Of a DNA stretch of 64,000 nucleotides, positions 20,037 through 28,535 are shown one piece after another. The notes under the pieces are model-generated. The model was not told the DNA's origin. It saw only the letters and a program-made list of their open reading frames with translations, and made no database searches. This DNA is from Desmonostoc vinosum HA7617-LM4 (lineage in GTDB: Bacteria; Cyanobacteriota; Cyanobacteriia; Cyanobacteriales; Nostocaceae), in contig JAHHHC010000013.1 of assembly GCA_019359515.1 (NCBI GenBank), forward strand, positions 80,446 through 144,445, written 5' to 3'. Made by a program: the position numbers and the translations under genes. Position 1 is the first letter of the stretch. Every line of letters begins with the position of its first letter.

Positions 20037-20885
20037 TTAAGACTCGGCACTAGAAGAAGGCCGACTGAAAATAGGAGACAGATACGCAACTAAAACGCCA
20101 ATGAGAAACCCGGCAATGTTCCGAACTAAAGGCAACCAGTCACTAGTACGCGTTACTACTGGCCCAATACCAAAGGCAATAAACAAAATTCCCCACAAAG
20201 GAGAGAAAATTAAAGCCCATTGCCAAGCAAAAACTTGTTTTTCATTGCGGGGTTGAGCTGCAAATCCACAAATTACCCCTCCCACGACTGAAGTAATTAA
20301 GGTAAGAATCCATTGCTCCCGTGGAAGTCCAGGAACTACATTACAACCACCCTTCATTAAACAGCCTTTGACAGATTCTAAGGCTTGCAGAATCGCTTGG
20401 TCTTCGCCTTGTTCGCGTACAAAGTATAAATTTCCAAAGCGGGTTTGCAATTCTATCCAGAAAGTCCGGGGTAAAAGTTCATAAACAGCGTCACCAACAC
20501 TAAAACTGAGAATATTACCGCCGCGAGAATCAGCAACCAGTAAAATACTCTTGTCATCCAAACCCCAATAATTGATCACAGCCCGGCCTGGAGTACGGTC
20601 ATATTGGGTCAATACTCGCAGTTTCCAACCAGTATCAGTTTCAAATTGATTTAAATCTTTAACTAGCTTCTCTTCTTGCAAATCCGGGAGAGATTTAGCT
20701 AAGTCTACAACTGGAGTGAAAGAGTTAGGTAATAACTCAGGATTGTCATAGGCCAGAGCTTGGGGAGAATGTATCACCCACATTGACCCAGCCAAGAAAA
20801 ATACAGCAATGGATACCAGAACTTTTCGCCAGAAACAAGACTGCATGGACGTTTTTATACAAATATTAACGGCAGAAGTGAACAA
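20037..20885 (-). CDS. TPM-domain membrane protein, Psb32-like
   Basis: The 282-aa product has an N-terminal signal segment (VLVSIAVFFLAGSMWVI), a TPM domain (about 55-190; KLVKDLNQFETDTGWKLRVL, DDKSILLVADSRGGNILSFS) and three hydrophobic segments in the last 100 residues. This is the layout of cyanobacterial Psb32, which helps protect and repair photosystem II. A start at Met14 (20846) would give a more typical signal peptide and cannot be excluded. It precedes the DUF948 gene in the opposite transcription order, with separate leaders. Confidence 0.8.
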   Translation of the reverse strand: MFTSAVNICIKTSMQSCFWRKVLVSIAVFFLAGSMWVIHSPQALAYDNPELLPNSFTPVVDLAKSLPDLQEEKLVKDLNQFETDTGWKLRVLTQYDRTPGRAVINYWGLDDKSILLVADSRGGNILSFSVGDAVYELLPRTFWIELQTRFGNLYFVREQGEDQAILQALESVKGCLMKGGCNVVPGLPREQWILTLITSVVGGVICGFAAQPRNEKQVFAWQWALIFSPLWGILFIAFGIGPVVTRTSDWLPLVRNIAGFLIGVLVAYLSPIFSRPSSSAES

Positions 20886-20975
20886 GTTGTTTTAAAAGAG
20901 TACAGAAAAATGATACTTCTTTACACTTGTTTACTTTACTCTAATCTGAGGGATTAAAGCAAAGCGTTTTACCAG

Positions 20976-21515
20976 TTATTCTTGATCCTCAAAATTGTTT
21001 TCCCAACTTCCATTGGCATTGTAATTATCGTTGGTATGATAAGTTTGTGTTTTTATCCGACGGTTTTCTTGCCTAAGTGCTTCTCGTTCACGTAACGTTA
21101 GCGGTGGTTTGTCATTGATTGAGAGACGCTCAATTGTTCGTCTAGCAGGTTTTTGACGAGTAAAGGTTTTCCAGGCAGTTTTTACACCAATAAAGATGCT
21201 ATGTGTGCCTGCTTGAACGTTTTGAGCTTGTTTGCGAGCGTTGTCCAAGGTTTGATCAACTTGTTTGGCAACTTGTCCTGCACTTTTGACACCCTGACTA
21301 ACATCATCAGTTAAATCAGTGATTTCCAAACCAGTCATGCGGATAGCATCTAGAGTGGGTGGTAACTCCCGCGAGAGCGTATCAAATAACTTTTCTGCAC
21401 TACGAGCAGCGCGTGCTAATTCTTGCAAAGCAGGTATCGCTACCACCAAAACGGCAGTTAAACTGGCAGCTACTAAGAGTATGGATAGTCCCAACCAAAA
21501 CAGGGGATCAATCAC
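20976..21515 (-). CDS. DUF948 domain-containing membrane-anchored protein
   Basis: The 179-aa protein has one N-terminal transmembrane segment (FWLGLSILLVAASLTAVLVV) followed by a long amphipathic helical region (LARAARSAEKLFDTLSRELP ... VAKQVDQTLDNARKQAQNV) as in DUF948 proteins. The tail is polar and acidic (NNFEDQE). Function is unknown; in many bacteria DUF948 and YtxH genes are paired, as here with the YtxH gene ending 22 bp upstream, so the two are very probably one operon. Confidence 0.85.
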   Translation of the reverse strand: MIDPLFWLGLSILLVAASLTAVLVVAIPALQELARAARSAEKLFDTLSRELPPTLDAIRMTGLEITDLTDDVSQGVKSAGQVAKQVDQTLDNARKQAQNVQAGTHSIFIGVKTAWKTFTRQKPARRTIERLSINDKPPLTLREREALRQENRRIKTQTYHTNDNYNANGSWENNFEDQE

Positions 21516-21537
21516 GGTTATGCTATCTATGAGCGTT

Positions 21538-21876
21538 TTAATTCTTAGAAAGAGACTCTGATTTTTCCACAGCTTTTTGCCGCTTCAAGACTTGGTTTTC
21601 TCGTTGACTGGCTTCGACACCAGCTGCTATGGCTTCTTTGAGTCTCTCTAGTGTTTCATCCCAGTTTCGCAATGCACTAGCAGAGAGCCTATCTGCTTGA
21701 ATTTGCACACTTGTTGATAAGTCTTCCGCCAATTCTGGGATAGCATCGGCAGATTTTTTCAAAATTTTGCGAGTTTCGCGCCCTGTGCGCGGAGCAACGA
21801 GCAAACCGGTCAAAGCACCGATGCTAGCTCCCAGCATCAAACCGCTAAAAAATACTCCAGAACGGTTATTAGACAT
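21538..21876 (-). CDS. YtxH domain-containing protein
   Basis: The 112-aa product begins with a glycine-rich transmembrane segment (GVFFSGLMLGASIGALTGLLVAP) followed by RTGRETRKIL, the YtxH signature, then a helical soluble part. YtxH proteins are general-stress-related membrane proteins of unknown action. It is the first gene of the YtxH-DUF948 pair. Confidence 0.88.
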   Translation of the reverse strand: MSNNRSGVFFSGLMLGASIGALTGLLVAPRTGRETRKILKKSADAIPELAEDLSTSVQIQADRLSASALRNWDETLERLKEAIAAGVEASQRENQVLKRQKAVEKSESLSKN

Positions 21877-22160
21877 CTTACTGTTTCTCTCCTTACACCC
21901 ATTTTAGGTGGGTTTTCTCTCCTTGCAAGACCCAAAAGATTTTATCTAGTTAATCTATCGTGACAATATATCGGCTAGAAATGTTGCTTTTACCCATTAA
22001 CTCACTTGGTGAGGGAATTGGGAATAGTTATTTTCTTCCCCTGCTCCTCCTGCCTCTCCTACCTCTCTCAAATCCCCCGGTCACTGAGCGCTTGCTACGC
22101 GTAGCGTCTTTGAAGGAGAAGTGCATCCCCCTCATCTCCACCTAACCCCTAATCCCTTGG

Positions 22161-22490
22161 CTATCTTTTTCGTTGGTACAAAATGCTTCTGCGAACATTA
22201 CGTTGCCATACTTGTCGTCCGAAAAACAGCAAGCTGATAATTTGCCGCACTTGTTGTATTTGGGCTTGTAGAGCTTGATTTTGCTGCATTAGGTTATGAA
22301 TACCCTGCTGGCCAGCATAAATATTTTCCGGTGCTTTATACAACGCCGCGTGAGTGCAGCGCTCATAAAAAGTTAATCTATCAGATATAAATGCTAATCG
22401 CTGCTTTAGTTGCCATACTTGCCCAGCTGTATAAAGTAGTATTAACGAAATAAGGGTATTAATAACTATAACTACTATTACCATTACCAT
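22161..22490 (-). CDS. Small single-pass membrane protein with coiled coil, unknown
   Basis: The 109-aa product has an N-terminal transmembrane segment (VVIVINTLISLILLYTAG), a helical region and a glutamine-rich stretch (LMQQNQALQAQIQQVRQII) likely to coil. A basic C-terminus follows. I do not recognise a family. Coding is supported by composition and by amphipathic periodicity. Upstream is the decayed pentapeptide remnant region. Confidence 0.6.
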   Translation of the reverse strand: MVMVIVVIVINTLISLILLYTAGQVWQLKQRLAFISDRLTFYERCTHAALYKAPENIYAGQQGIHNLMQQNQALQAQIQQVRQIISLLFFGRQVWQRNVRRSILYQRKR

Positions 22491-22559
22491 TGTTTGCCTT
22501 TGCTACACCATTCATTATTCATAAGTTCTTTTATGTGCTGAACTTAGATTTAATTTAAT

Positions 22560-22688
22560 GAAAAATCATAACGTTTTCATAGGTTGTTTTAGAGCGCACC
22601 AATAGTTTCCTTATAAAGTTTACTTCTGTTAAATTAGCCCCACCAAAATCTGCTCCCCGGATATCTGCATAGCTAAAGTTTGTTCACT
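22560..22688 (-). pseudogene. Pentapeptide-repeat gene remnant
   Basis: On the minus strand the sequence reads TNFSYADIRGADFGGANLTE, four pentapeptide units of the A(D/N)LxG type, after a TGA and with no start codon. It then becomes non-repetitive and stops. This looks like a fragment of a pentapeptide-repeat gene. Confidence 0.55.
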
Positions 22689-22768
22689 GCTAGGAGCGAT
22701 TGCTAGTGTTCGCTTTGGTGCTGTTATTTAAGAGCCGCGATCGCTAAAAATAGAGATCATCACAGAAG

Positions 22769-22891
22769 ATGCATAAGCCAGTATTTTCACACTTATTCAT
22801 AACGGGACTAGCCGTACTGACATTAAGCAGTTGCAGTACCCTAACTACTTTAACTTATGTTAGTTATGTCTTATGTCAGACATGCTATTAG
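22769..22891 (+). CDS. 40-codon ORF with a lipoprotein signal, probably truncated
   Basis: An ATG is followed by MHKPVFSHLFITGLAVLTLS and then SCST: a basic start, a hydrophobic core and a lipobox-like LSSC. After the cysteine only about 18 residues remain before a TAG. It could be a micro-lipoprotein or, more likely, the 5' end of a broken lipoprotein gene. No Shine-Dalgarno sequence is clear. It ends 12 bp before the tRNA-Phe gene on the other strand. Confidence 0.4.
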   Translation: MHKPVFSHLFITGLAVLTLSSCSTLTTLTYVSYVLCQTCY

Positions 22892-22902
22892 GCTGTAATC
22901 AA

Positions 22903-22975
<73 letters not shown>

Positions 22976-23051
22976 GGGGCGTTTTTTCTTTGCCACGATT
23001 AATCAATGTAGCAAACCTAGAAAAATTTAGCAAGGCTTTGCAGAAAAAATT

Positions 23052-23921
23052 TTATGCTGCTTTTAACGTTAACTTAACCCAAATGAAAACGGCTACAAAT
23101 AGGAGAAATTGCACAAGAACGATACTAGGGCCGGAGGCAATGTTGAAAAGACCTGATATTATCATGCCAAAAAGGCTACTGCTAAAACCAACAATCACTG
23201 ACATGACTAAAAAGTGGCTAAAGTGGTGACTCATAAGTTTTGCAGTTGAGGCGGGAATAACTAAGAAGGCGTTCACTAGCAAAACTCCGACAGCTTTAAT
23301 TGCTACAGCAACGGCTAGTGAGAGCAAAACTACAAATCCGTAGCGGTACAATTGAACTGAGATACCTTGCACTTGTGCCACATCAGGGTTAAGTGTCAAC
23401 AAGATTTGCTGTCTGAGAGTTGATAATAAAAAGATGCTGCCTCCCACAAGCACAAGCAGCGTTAAAACCAAATCTGTGACATCGATCGCCAGAATATCAC
23501 CGAATAGTACTCCCATAAGGTTGCCGCGATATCCTTTAATAAAGCTAGTCAGGATGACACCGATCGCTAATGCCCCTGAGAGAACTATACTGAGAACGCT
23601 ATCGTTAGCTAAATCGGTCTTATCGATGAAGTAAAGCACAACAGTGCCAAAAACCAAGGTAAAAGGTAATAGCATCCACGTAGGATTTAACTGTAGCAAT
23701 ACACCCAATGCTACACCTACTAATGCTGCATGACCTACGGCATGACTAAAAAAAGATAGTTGGCGCAAGGTAACAAAACTACCTAGCATACCACCAAGAA
23801 TTCCCATTAATACAGCACCTGCGATCGCACGCTGCATGAAGGGAAATTTTAACAAACTCACTAAGTCATTAGTATTGGTTACAGCTAGCTCAGTTATCTG
23901 GCAATAATTAAATAAATCCAT
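23052..23921 (-). CDS. znuB: Zinc/manganese ABC transporter permease (ZnuB-like)
   Basis: The 289-aa protein has about eight hydrophobic helices and the ABC-3 permease hallmarks, for example SFFSHAVGHAALVGVALGV and NAFLVIPASTAKLM. It forms the inner-membrane channel for a metal delivered by ZnuA. It is separated from znuC and znuA (same strand, upstream) by the ArsR gene on the other strand, so it has its own promoter in the 143-bp divergent region. Substrate (zinc) is inferred from the neighbouring SmtB-like sensor and His-rich ZnuA. Confidence 0.9.
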   Translation of the reverse strand: MDLFNYCQITELAVTNTNDLVSLLKFPFMQRAIAGAVLMGILGGMLGSFVTLRQLSFFSHAVGHAALVGVALGVLLQLNPTWMLLPFTLVFGTVVLYFIDKTDLANDSVLSIVLSGALAIGVILTSFIKGYRGNLMGVLFGDILAIDVTDLVLTLLVLVGGSIFLLSTLRQQILLTLNPDVAQVQGISVQLYRYGFVVLLSLAVAVAIKAVGVLLVNAFLVIPASTAKLMSHHFSHFLVMSVIVGFSSSLFGMIISGLFNIASGPSIVLVQFLLFVAVFIWVKLTLKAA

Positions 23922-24064
23922 ATGTAATATTTTAAGATGATTAGCATTCTATGCTGAAAAATCAATAATTTTTATTCTCATAAAATTATAGATAATTGCT
24001 TGATCATATATTTGGTTTAACCAACTATTTTTTTACTAGAATTAATGTAATTCCTTAAATAGAA

Positions 24065-24448
24065 ATGATTCAGTCTAATTCGAGATTTACCATAGATAGT
24101 AACAACGTTCAACCCCTTTCAAAGCAGGTTCTTAGCAGCGATAAAGCCCAACGCATGGCAGAATTTTTTAGTTTCTTAGGAGATGCCAATCGCCTGCGAA
24201 TTCTCTCCTTTTTGGCGAAAAAAGAACTATGCGTCAGTGATTTAGCAGCATTATTAGATATGAGTGAATCTGCCGTCTCTCATCAGTTGCGAAACTTACG
24301 GGCAATGCGCTTGGTCAGTTATCGCAAGCAAGGGCGTAATGTATTTTATAGCCTCCACGATAGTCATATTTTCCATCTTTACCAAGCTGTGGCTGAACAT
24401 TTGGATGAAGAGGATGAGGGGGCAGGGGAGATGAGAGAGACGCGGTGA
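24065..24448 (+). CDS. ArsR/SmtB-type zinc-responsive repressor
   Basis: The 127-aa winged-helix protein has the ArsR recognition helix [15 protein letters not shown] and the alpha-3 segment ELCVSDLA with C56. Residues 99-115 (D99, H101, H112, E115) exactly fit the D-x-H-x10-H-x2-E alpha-5 zinc site of SmtB-class sensors, so a zinc-released repressor is expected. It is divergent from znuB (143 bp) and probably controls that promoter. The final 12 residues ([12 protein letters not shown]) are encoded by the GGGGAGATGAGAGAGACGCGG repeat that follows and are not part of the family. No classical SmtB operator was recognised. Confidence 0.9.
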   Translation: MIQSNSRFTIDSNNVQPLSKQVLSSDKAQRMAEFFSFLGDANRLRILSFLAKKELCVSDLAALLDMSESAVSHQLRNLRAMRLVSYRKQGRNVFYSLHDSHIFHLYQAVAEHLDEEDEGAGEMRETR

Positions 24449-24590
24449 GGCAGTCGCAGTCCTGGCGGTTTCCGTCGGGTGCGTTAGCGACGTTCGCGTC
24501 AGCGTCTCCCCTTGGGAGAAGGAGCGTCACTGCCGAACCTGGAGGGGGACAGGGGGACGCCGAGACGCCGAGAATAACCAATGCAAAGCG
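24411..24590. repeat. Composite repeat overlapping the ArsR gene end
   Basis: GATGAGGGGGCAGGGGAGATG starts inside the ArsR frame, followed by modules GGCGGTTTCCGTCGGGTGCG, CGTCAGCGTCTCCCCTTGGG and GGGGACGCCGAGACGCCGAG. Related modules occur at 31060-31140 and 58235-58420. Confidence 0.75.
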
Positions 24591-24629
24591 CAAAGTTCTG
24601 AGCGCCGACTTCCGGCGCTCAGAACTTTG
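24591..24629. terminator. 17-bp perfect stem between ArsR gene and znuC
   Basis: CAAAGTTCTGAGCGCCG (24591-24607) pairs perfectly with 24613-24629 around ACTTC. It lies between convergent genes and is a strong candidate bidirectional terminator. The core GCGCCGACTTCCGGCGC recurs at 61045-61069. Confidence 0.75.
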
Positions 24630-24679
24630 TAAGAGAGGACAAATGACAATTCTCTATTCCCCATTCCCTATTCCCTATT

Positions 24680-25477
24680 TCAATGCTTGTGCTGATAGCG
24701 ACTGAACCCTGGCCCGTAGGTTGCTAAGAGATTTTGGGGTGAGAGGGCAATTTCTGGCTGACCGGTACAAACGACGGTTTGGTTGAGACAAAGGACGCGA
24801 TCGCAATGACGGCTGACCATATCAATATCATGAGAAACTTGCAATATTGTCCAATTTTCTTCTCGTTTTAATTCGTTCAACAAGGCGTAAAAATCCGCTG
24901 CACCTTGCATATCAACCCCTGCAAAGGCTTCATCTAATACTAGCAATCTTCTAGGCATAACTAAACAATAAGCTAGTAATACTCGCTTGAGTTGACCACC
25001 GCTGAGAGTACCAATAGCTTGATGACGTAGATGATAAGCATCTGTTCTCCGTAAAGCTTCTGCTATTGCTGCTGATTTTTCGCAGTTTTGTGTCCACAAC
25101 TGAGGGAAAAATGACACCTCTTTTTTATCTTTTAACTGTTTTCTTTTACCCTCATTCACCCACCCTAGTCCTACCAATTCACTCACAGAAATTGGAAAAC
25201 TGCGGTCAAAGATGAAATTTTGTGGCATGTAACCCAAGAGATGGCGTAAATTTCCTAGCCTAGTAATGGGGCGACCAAAGACTTCAATCATACCTGCATT
25301 ACGCGGAATCAAATCTAAAACCGCTTTAACTAAAGTACTTTTGCCTGCACCATTGGGGCCGACTATGGCTGTATCTGTTCCTGATAACAATTCAAAGGAA
25401 ACATCCCGAACAGCTATATAGCTGCCTTGGTATACTGTTAATCCTTCTACTTTCAAAATAACAATGTCATTGGTCAT
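24680..25477 (-). CDS. znuC: Zinc/manganese ABC transporter ATP-binding protein (ZnuC-like)
   Basis: The 265-aa protein has Walker A GPNGAGKSTLVK, the signature LSGGQLKRVLLA, Walker B RLLVLDEAF and the switch histidine in VSHDIDM. It powers metal uptake with ZnuA and ZnuB. The only convenient ATG (25477) sits inside a TGACCAATGAC-type heptamer repeat (25464-25502), which therefore encodes MTND; a downstream TTG (codon 8) is the alternative. The gap to znuA is 36 bp, so znuA-znuC form an operon. Confidence 0.92.
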   Translation of the reverse strand: MTNDIVILKVEGLTVYQGSYIAVRDVSFELLSGTDTAIVGPNGAGKSTLVKAVLDLIPRNAGMIEVFGRPITRLGNLRHLLGYMPQNFIFDRSFPISVSELVGLGWVNEGKRKQLKDKKEVSFFPQLWTQNCEKSAAIAEALRRTDAYHLRHQAIGTLSGGQLKRVLLAYCLVMPRRLLVLDEAFAGVDMQGAADFYALLNELKREENWTILQVSHDIDMVSRHCDRVLCLNQTVVCTGQPEIALSPQNLLATYGPGFSRYQHKH

Positions 25478-25502
25478 TGGTCATTTGTCATTGGTCATTT
25501 GT
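25464..25502. repeat. TCATTGG/TCATTTG heptamer array at znuC start
   Basis: About five 7-bp units TCATTGG or TCATTTG in tandem span the znuC start codon and leave no obvious Shine-Dalgarno sequence. The same motif family is seen at 36082-36110 and 36634-36690. Confidence 0.8.
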
Positions 25503-25513
25503 AAAGGACAAAC

Positions 25514-26518
25514 CTATTTACATGCTGTTTCTAGAGTTTGTAAGTTGGCTTTCATTGCTTGGAAATAATACTGCGGATTTGTTTCGCCAGTTTCTAAAGA
25601 ATCAAGAGTACTCAAAGTTAATTTCAAATCTTGTGAAAGGCTTTTCAGTAATTTGTTATCTACACCTGGTTCGCTAAATAAGGCTTTAACTTTGTATTTT
25701 TTTACAATATTGATGGTTTTTTGTAAGTCTGTTGGCGAAAGTTGATCTTCGGGAATTTCTACTACTGCAACTTGTTTAAGATTGTAGCGCTTGGCTAAGT
25801 ATGGAAAGGCATCATGAAAAGTTACAAATGTGCAGTTAGGGGTTTTTTGTAAAGTTTGCTGAAATTGATTATTTAAACTTTCTAATTCTTTAATATAAGT
25901 TGCAGTATTTGTCTCATAAACCTGCTTATTTTTTGGATCAGCAGTAATTAACCCATCTCGAATATTTACTACTTGCTGTTTTGCTAAAACTGGATCTAAC
26001 CAAACGTGAGGATTACCCTCAGCGTGTTCGTGGTCGTGGTCTTCTGCTTTCGCTATTTTCTCAACAGGTGAAATTTCATCTAAAGGTTTAATACCTTTGC
26101 TAGCATCAATTTCGCTTAGTTGGGAGTTTTGAGCATTTTTGATGGTGTTTTTGAGAAACTCTTCTAACCCCAAACCATTTTTTACTAACACATTCGCAGT
26201 GGCGATCGCTTTGACATTTTCTGGTGTTGCTTGATACTCATGTACCTCAGTACCAGGTTTGACTAAAATTTCTACGTCTGCCACATCTCCAGCGACAGCT
26301 TTAGTAAAAATATACATCGGTAAAAATGTTGTCACAATTTTAGTTTTTTCTAGCTGTGCTGATGGGGTAGATGCAGCCTCTTGTGCTTGTGGAGACTGTT
26401 CAGTATTCGTGGTTCGATTCGTGTTTGATTGGTTACAGCTAGCCGTCGTTGACAACATGAACACTGCCATTATGGCCAAAATACCGCTTCTTTTTTTGCT
26501 TGTCTGAGTGTTCATCAC
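25514..26518 (-). CDS. znuA: Zinc ABC transporter substrate-binding lipoprotein (ZnuA-like)
   Basis: The 334-aa product has a lipoprotein signal ending in LSTTASC, the cluster A-1 metal-binding fold, and a histidine-rich loop (KAEDHDHEHAEGNPHVWLDP) typical of zinc-specific ZnuA proteins. Ligand histidines are expected at EVHEYQ, GNPHVW and TFHDAFPY, with an acidic partner near SEPGVD. It captures zinc in the periplasm and hands it to ZnuB. A Fur-family-like box lies 72-90 bp upstream. Confidence 0.93.
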   Translation of the reverse strand: MMNTQTSKKRSGILAIMAVFMLSTTASCNQSNTNRTTNTEQSPQAQEAASTPSAQLEKTKIVTTFLPMYIFTKAVAGDVADVEILVKPGTEVHEYQATPENVKAIATANVLVKNGLGLEEFLKNTIKNAQNSQLSEIDASKGIKPLDEISPVEKIAKAEDHDHEHAEGNPHVWLDPVLAKQQVVNIRDGLITADPKNKQVYETNTATYIKELESLNNQFQQTLQKTPNCTFVTFHDAFPYLAKRYNLKQVAVVEIPEDQLSPTDLQKTINIVKKYKVKALFSEPGVDNKLLKSLSQDLKLTLSTLDSLETGETNPQYYFQAMKANLQTLETACK

Positions 26519-26589
26519 AGGTTCTCCCTTTCAAAAGACTATGGTCAAAGTTTTTATTTTCAATGAGACTTAAGATCTACACTTTATAC

Positions 26590-26608
26590 TATAATAATTC
26601 TCATTCTC
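26590..26608. promoter_or_regulatory. Fur/Zur-like operator between znuA and porin
   Basis: On the minus strand GAGAATGAGAATTATTATA fits the 6-6-1-6 pattern of GATAATGATAATCATTATC with four mismatches of 19. It is placed between the divergent znuA and porin genes, where a Zur site would be expected. By position Zur is more likely than Fur. Not verified by matrix search. Confidence 0.5.
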
Positions 26609-26788
26609 ATATACTTAATCAATATTATTTCTGTGTTTCCTGTGTTAGGAATAACAGCTAAATTTTGCTATCTACTGAAAACTCTTGACTATTTCTGGTA
26701 AAAATATTTCTTGTTTCTGATAAAATCACTGAACAAGTTTTTAAGAAAATTTGTTTTTAACAGAGTACGAAATAAGTGTGAGGAAAAA

Positions 26789-28402
26789 ATGCAAAGATTA
26801 TTTGGATATCTGCTGGCGGTTCCTGCAATCTGGAGTGCAATAATATTTGTCAATAGTGCTACCTTTGCAGGTGAAACATCACCCACGTCAAAAATAAATG
26901 AGACTCCAGTTGTCGCCAATCCAGATAAAAATCAAGATCAGGTAATGGCGCAAGTCACCTCGGTATCTCAATTGTCGGATGTGCAAACTACAGACTGGGC
27001 GTTTCAAGCTTTGCAATCACTGGTAGAACGCTATGGATGTATTGCAGGCTATCCAAATAGTACTTATCGAGGGAATAGGGCACTGACAAGATATGAATTC
27101 GCTGCTGGTTTGAATGCTTGTCTTGACCGCGTGAACGAATTAATTGCTACTGGTACAGCTGATTTGGTGACAAAACAAGATTTAGCCCAGTTGCAGAAGT
27201 TGCAAGAAGAATTTTCCGCAGAACTGGCGACATTACGCGGTCGTGTGGATACATTGGAGGCGAATACAGCAGAATTAGAAGCGAATCAATTTTCAACCAC
27301 GACTAAGTTGCAAGGGCAAGTAGTTGCTGTTGTTAGTGATGTTTTGTCGGGTGAAAATGTCAACGGTGCAGAAATTGCAGACAAGAATACAACTCTGGGG
27401 GTGCGGGCACGGATCGAATTTGTAACTAGCTTTATAGGGGAAGATACGCTGTTTACTAGAATTCAAACTAATAACATTGTCAGTCCTAACATCAACACCA
27501 CAGAGGGCAACTTATTTTTTGCTAGTGGTAGTAGTGGTGCAGAGGCTAACAATAATGCCCTCATCGATGCATTGTGGTACAAATTTCCAGTAGGCGAAAA
27601 GACACAGGTGATAGCTATTGCCAATGCAGGTGCAGCGGATGACCTAACTAGCACTGTGAATCTTTTTGATGGTGATGGTGCATATGGTGCTTTGTCTACC
27701 TTTGGGACGCGCAACCCCATTTATAACCAGATAGCTGGCGCGGGGTTGGGAGTGACCCAAGAGTTTAGTGATAAATTGGCCTTGAGTCTGGGATATTTGA
27801 GTGGTACAGCAAATGATCCTAGTCCCAAGAATGGTTTGTTTGATGGTGCTTATGGGGCGCTAGCACAGTTAACTGTGAAACCGAGCGATCGCATCACTGT
27901 AGGATTAACATATATTAATTCTTACAAACAACCTTTGCTTACTGGTAGTAATGCTGCAACCTTCCAAAATTTAGCAGCGTCTCAGGGTTTGGATGAAGTA
28001 GCATTTTCCAGCAATTCCTACGGTGTCCAAGCATCTATTGGTATCAGTGATCAATTTGTCTTGGGTGGTTGGGCTGGATACACAAATAGTCGTACCTTGA
28101 CTGGTGAACGTGGAGAAATTGAGATTTGGAACTATGCTGTTACCCTCGGTTTCCCTGACCTTGGCAAGAAAGGTAGCTTGGCTGGGATCATTGCTGGCGT
28201 TGAACCTCAAGTGACAAGTTCTAGTGTTGATGGATTTGCAAAAGATCGCGATACTTCCTATCATCTTGAGGCTTTCTATCAGTATCAGCTCAGCGACAAC
28301 ATTACTATCACTCCAGGAGTGATTTGGCTAACATCCCCCGACCATAATGATGACAACGATGATGTTGTGATTGGTGCGTTGAGGACAACATTCAGTTTCT
28401 AA
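26789..28402 (+). CDS. Iron-uptake-type porin: SLH domain plus OprB-like barrel
   Basis: The 537-aa product (ATG at 26789, preceded by GAGG) has a signal peptide, an SLH domain (about 60-120; DWAFQALQSLVERYGCIAGY and RYEFAAGLNACLD), a coiled coil (LQEEFSAELATLRGRVDTLE) and a beta-barrel of the carbohydrate-selective porin OprB family ending in TFSF with a C-terminal Phe, as needed for outer-membrane insertion. Cyanobacterial members permit entry of inorganic ions. Divergence from znuA across a Fur-like box suggests metal-responsive expression. The longer frame from 26711 has no signal peptide advantage. Confidence 0.88.
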   Translation: MQRLFGYLLAVPAIWSAIIFVNSATFAGETSPTSKINETPVVANPDKNQDQVMAQVTSVSQLSDVQTTDWAFQALQSLVERYGCIAGYPNSTYRGNRALTRYEFAAGLNACLDRVNELIATGTADLVTKQDLAQLQKLQEEFSAELATLRGRVDTLEANTAELEANQFSTTTKLQGQVVAVVSDVLSGENVNGAEIADKNTTLGVRARIEFVTSFIGEDTLFTRIQTNNIVSPNINTTEGNLFFASGSSGAEANNNALIDALWYKFPVGEKTQVIAIANAGAADDLTSTVNLFDGDGAYGALSTFGTRNPIYNQIAGAGLGVTQEFSDKLALSLGYLSGTANDPSPKNGLFDGAYGALAQLTVKPSDRITVGLTYINSYKQPLLTGSNAATFQNLAASQGLDEVAFSSNSYGVQASIGISDQFVLGGWAGYTNSRTLTGERGEIEIWNYAVTLGFPDLGKKGSLAGIIAGVEPQVTSSSVDGFAKDRDTSYHLEAFYQYQLSDNITITPGVIWLTSPDHNDDNDDVVIGALRTTFSF

Positions 28403-28535
28403 GTTTTGAGAATTTCGCGGTGTCTAGATCCCCGACTTCTTTGAGGATACAGCTGGCGAATAGGGGGTTTTACCCCCTAATACAAATTGATTTCACTACT
28501 GTTACTGATTGGTACTCCAAGTCAGTGCGGGTAGT

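Noticed and set aside
23922..24064. SmtB-type operator between znuB and the ArsR gene
   Set aside because: Only a TGGTTTAACCA palindrome and weak AT-rich symmetry are visible; no 12-2-12 TGAA...TTCA site.
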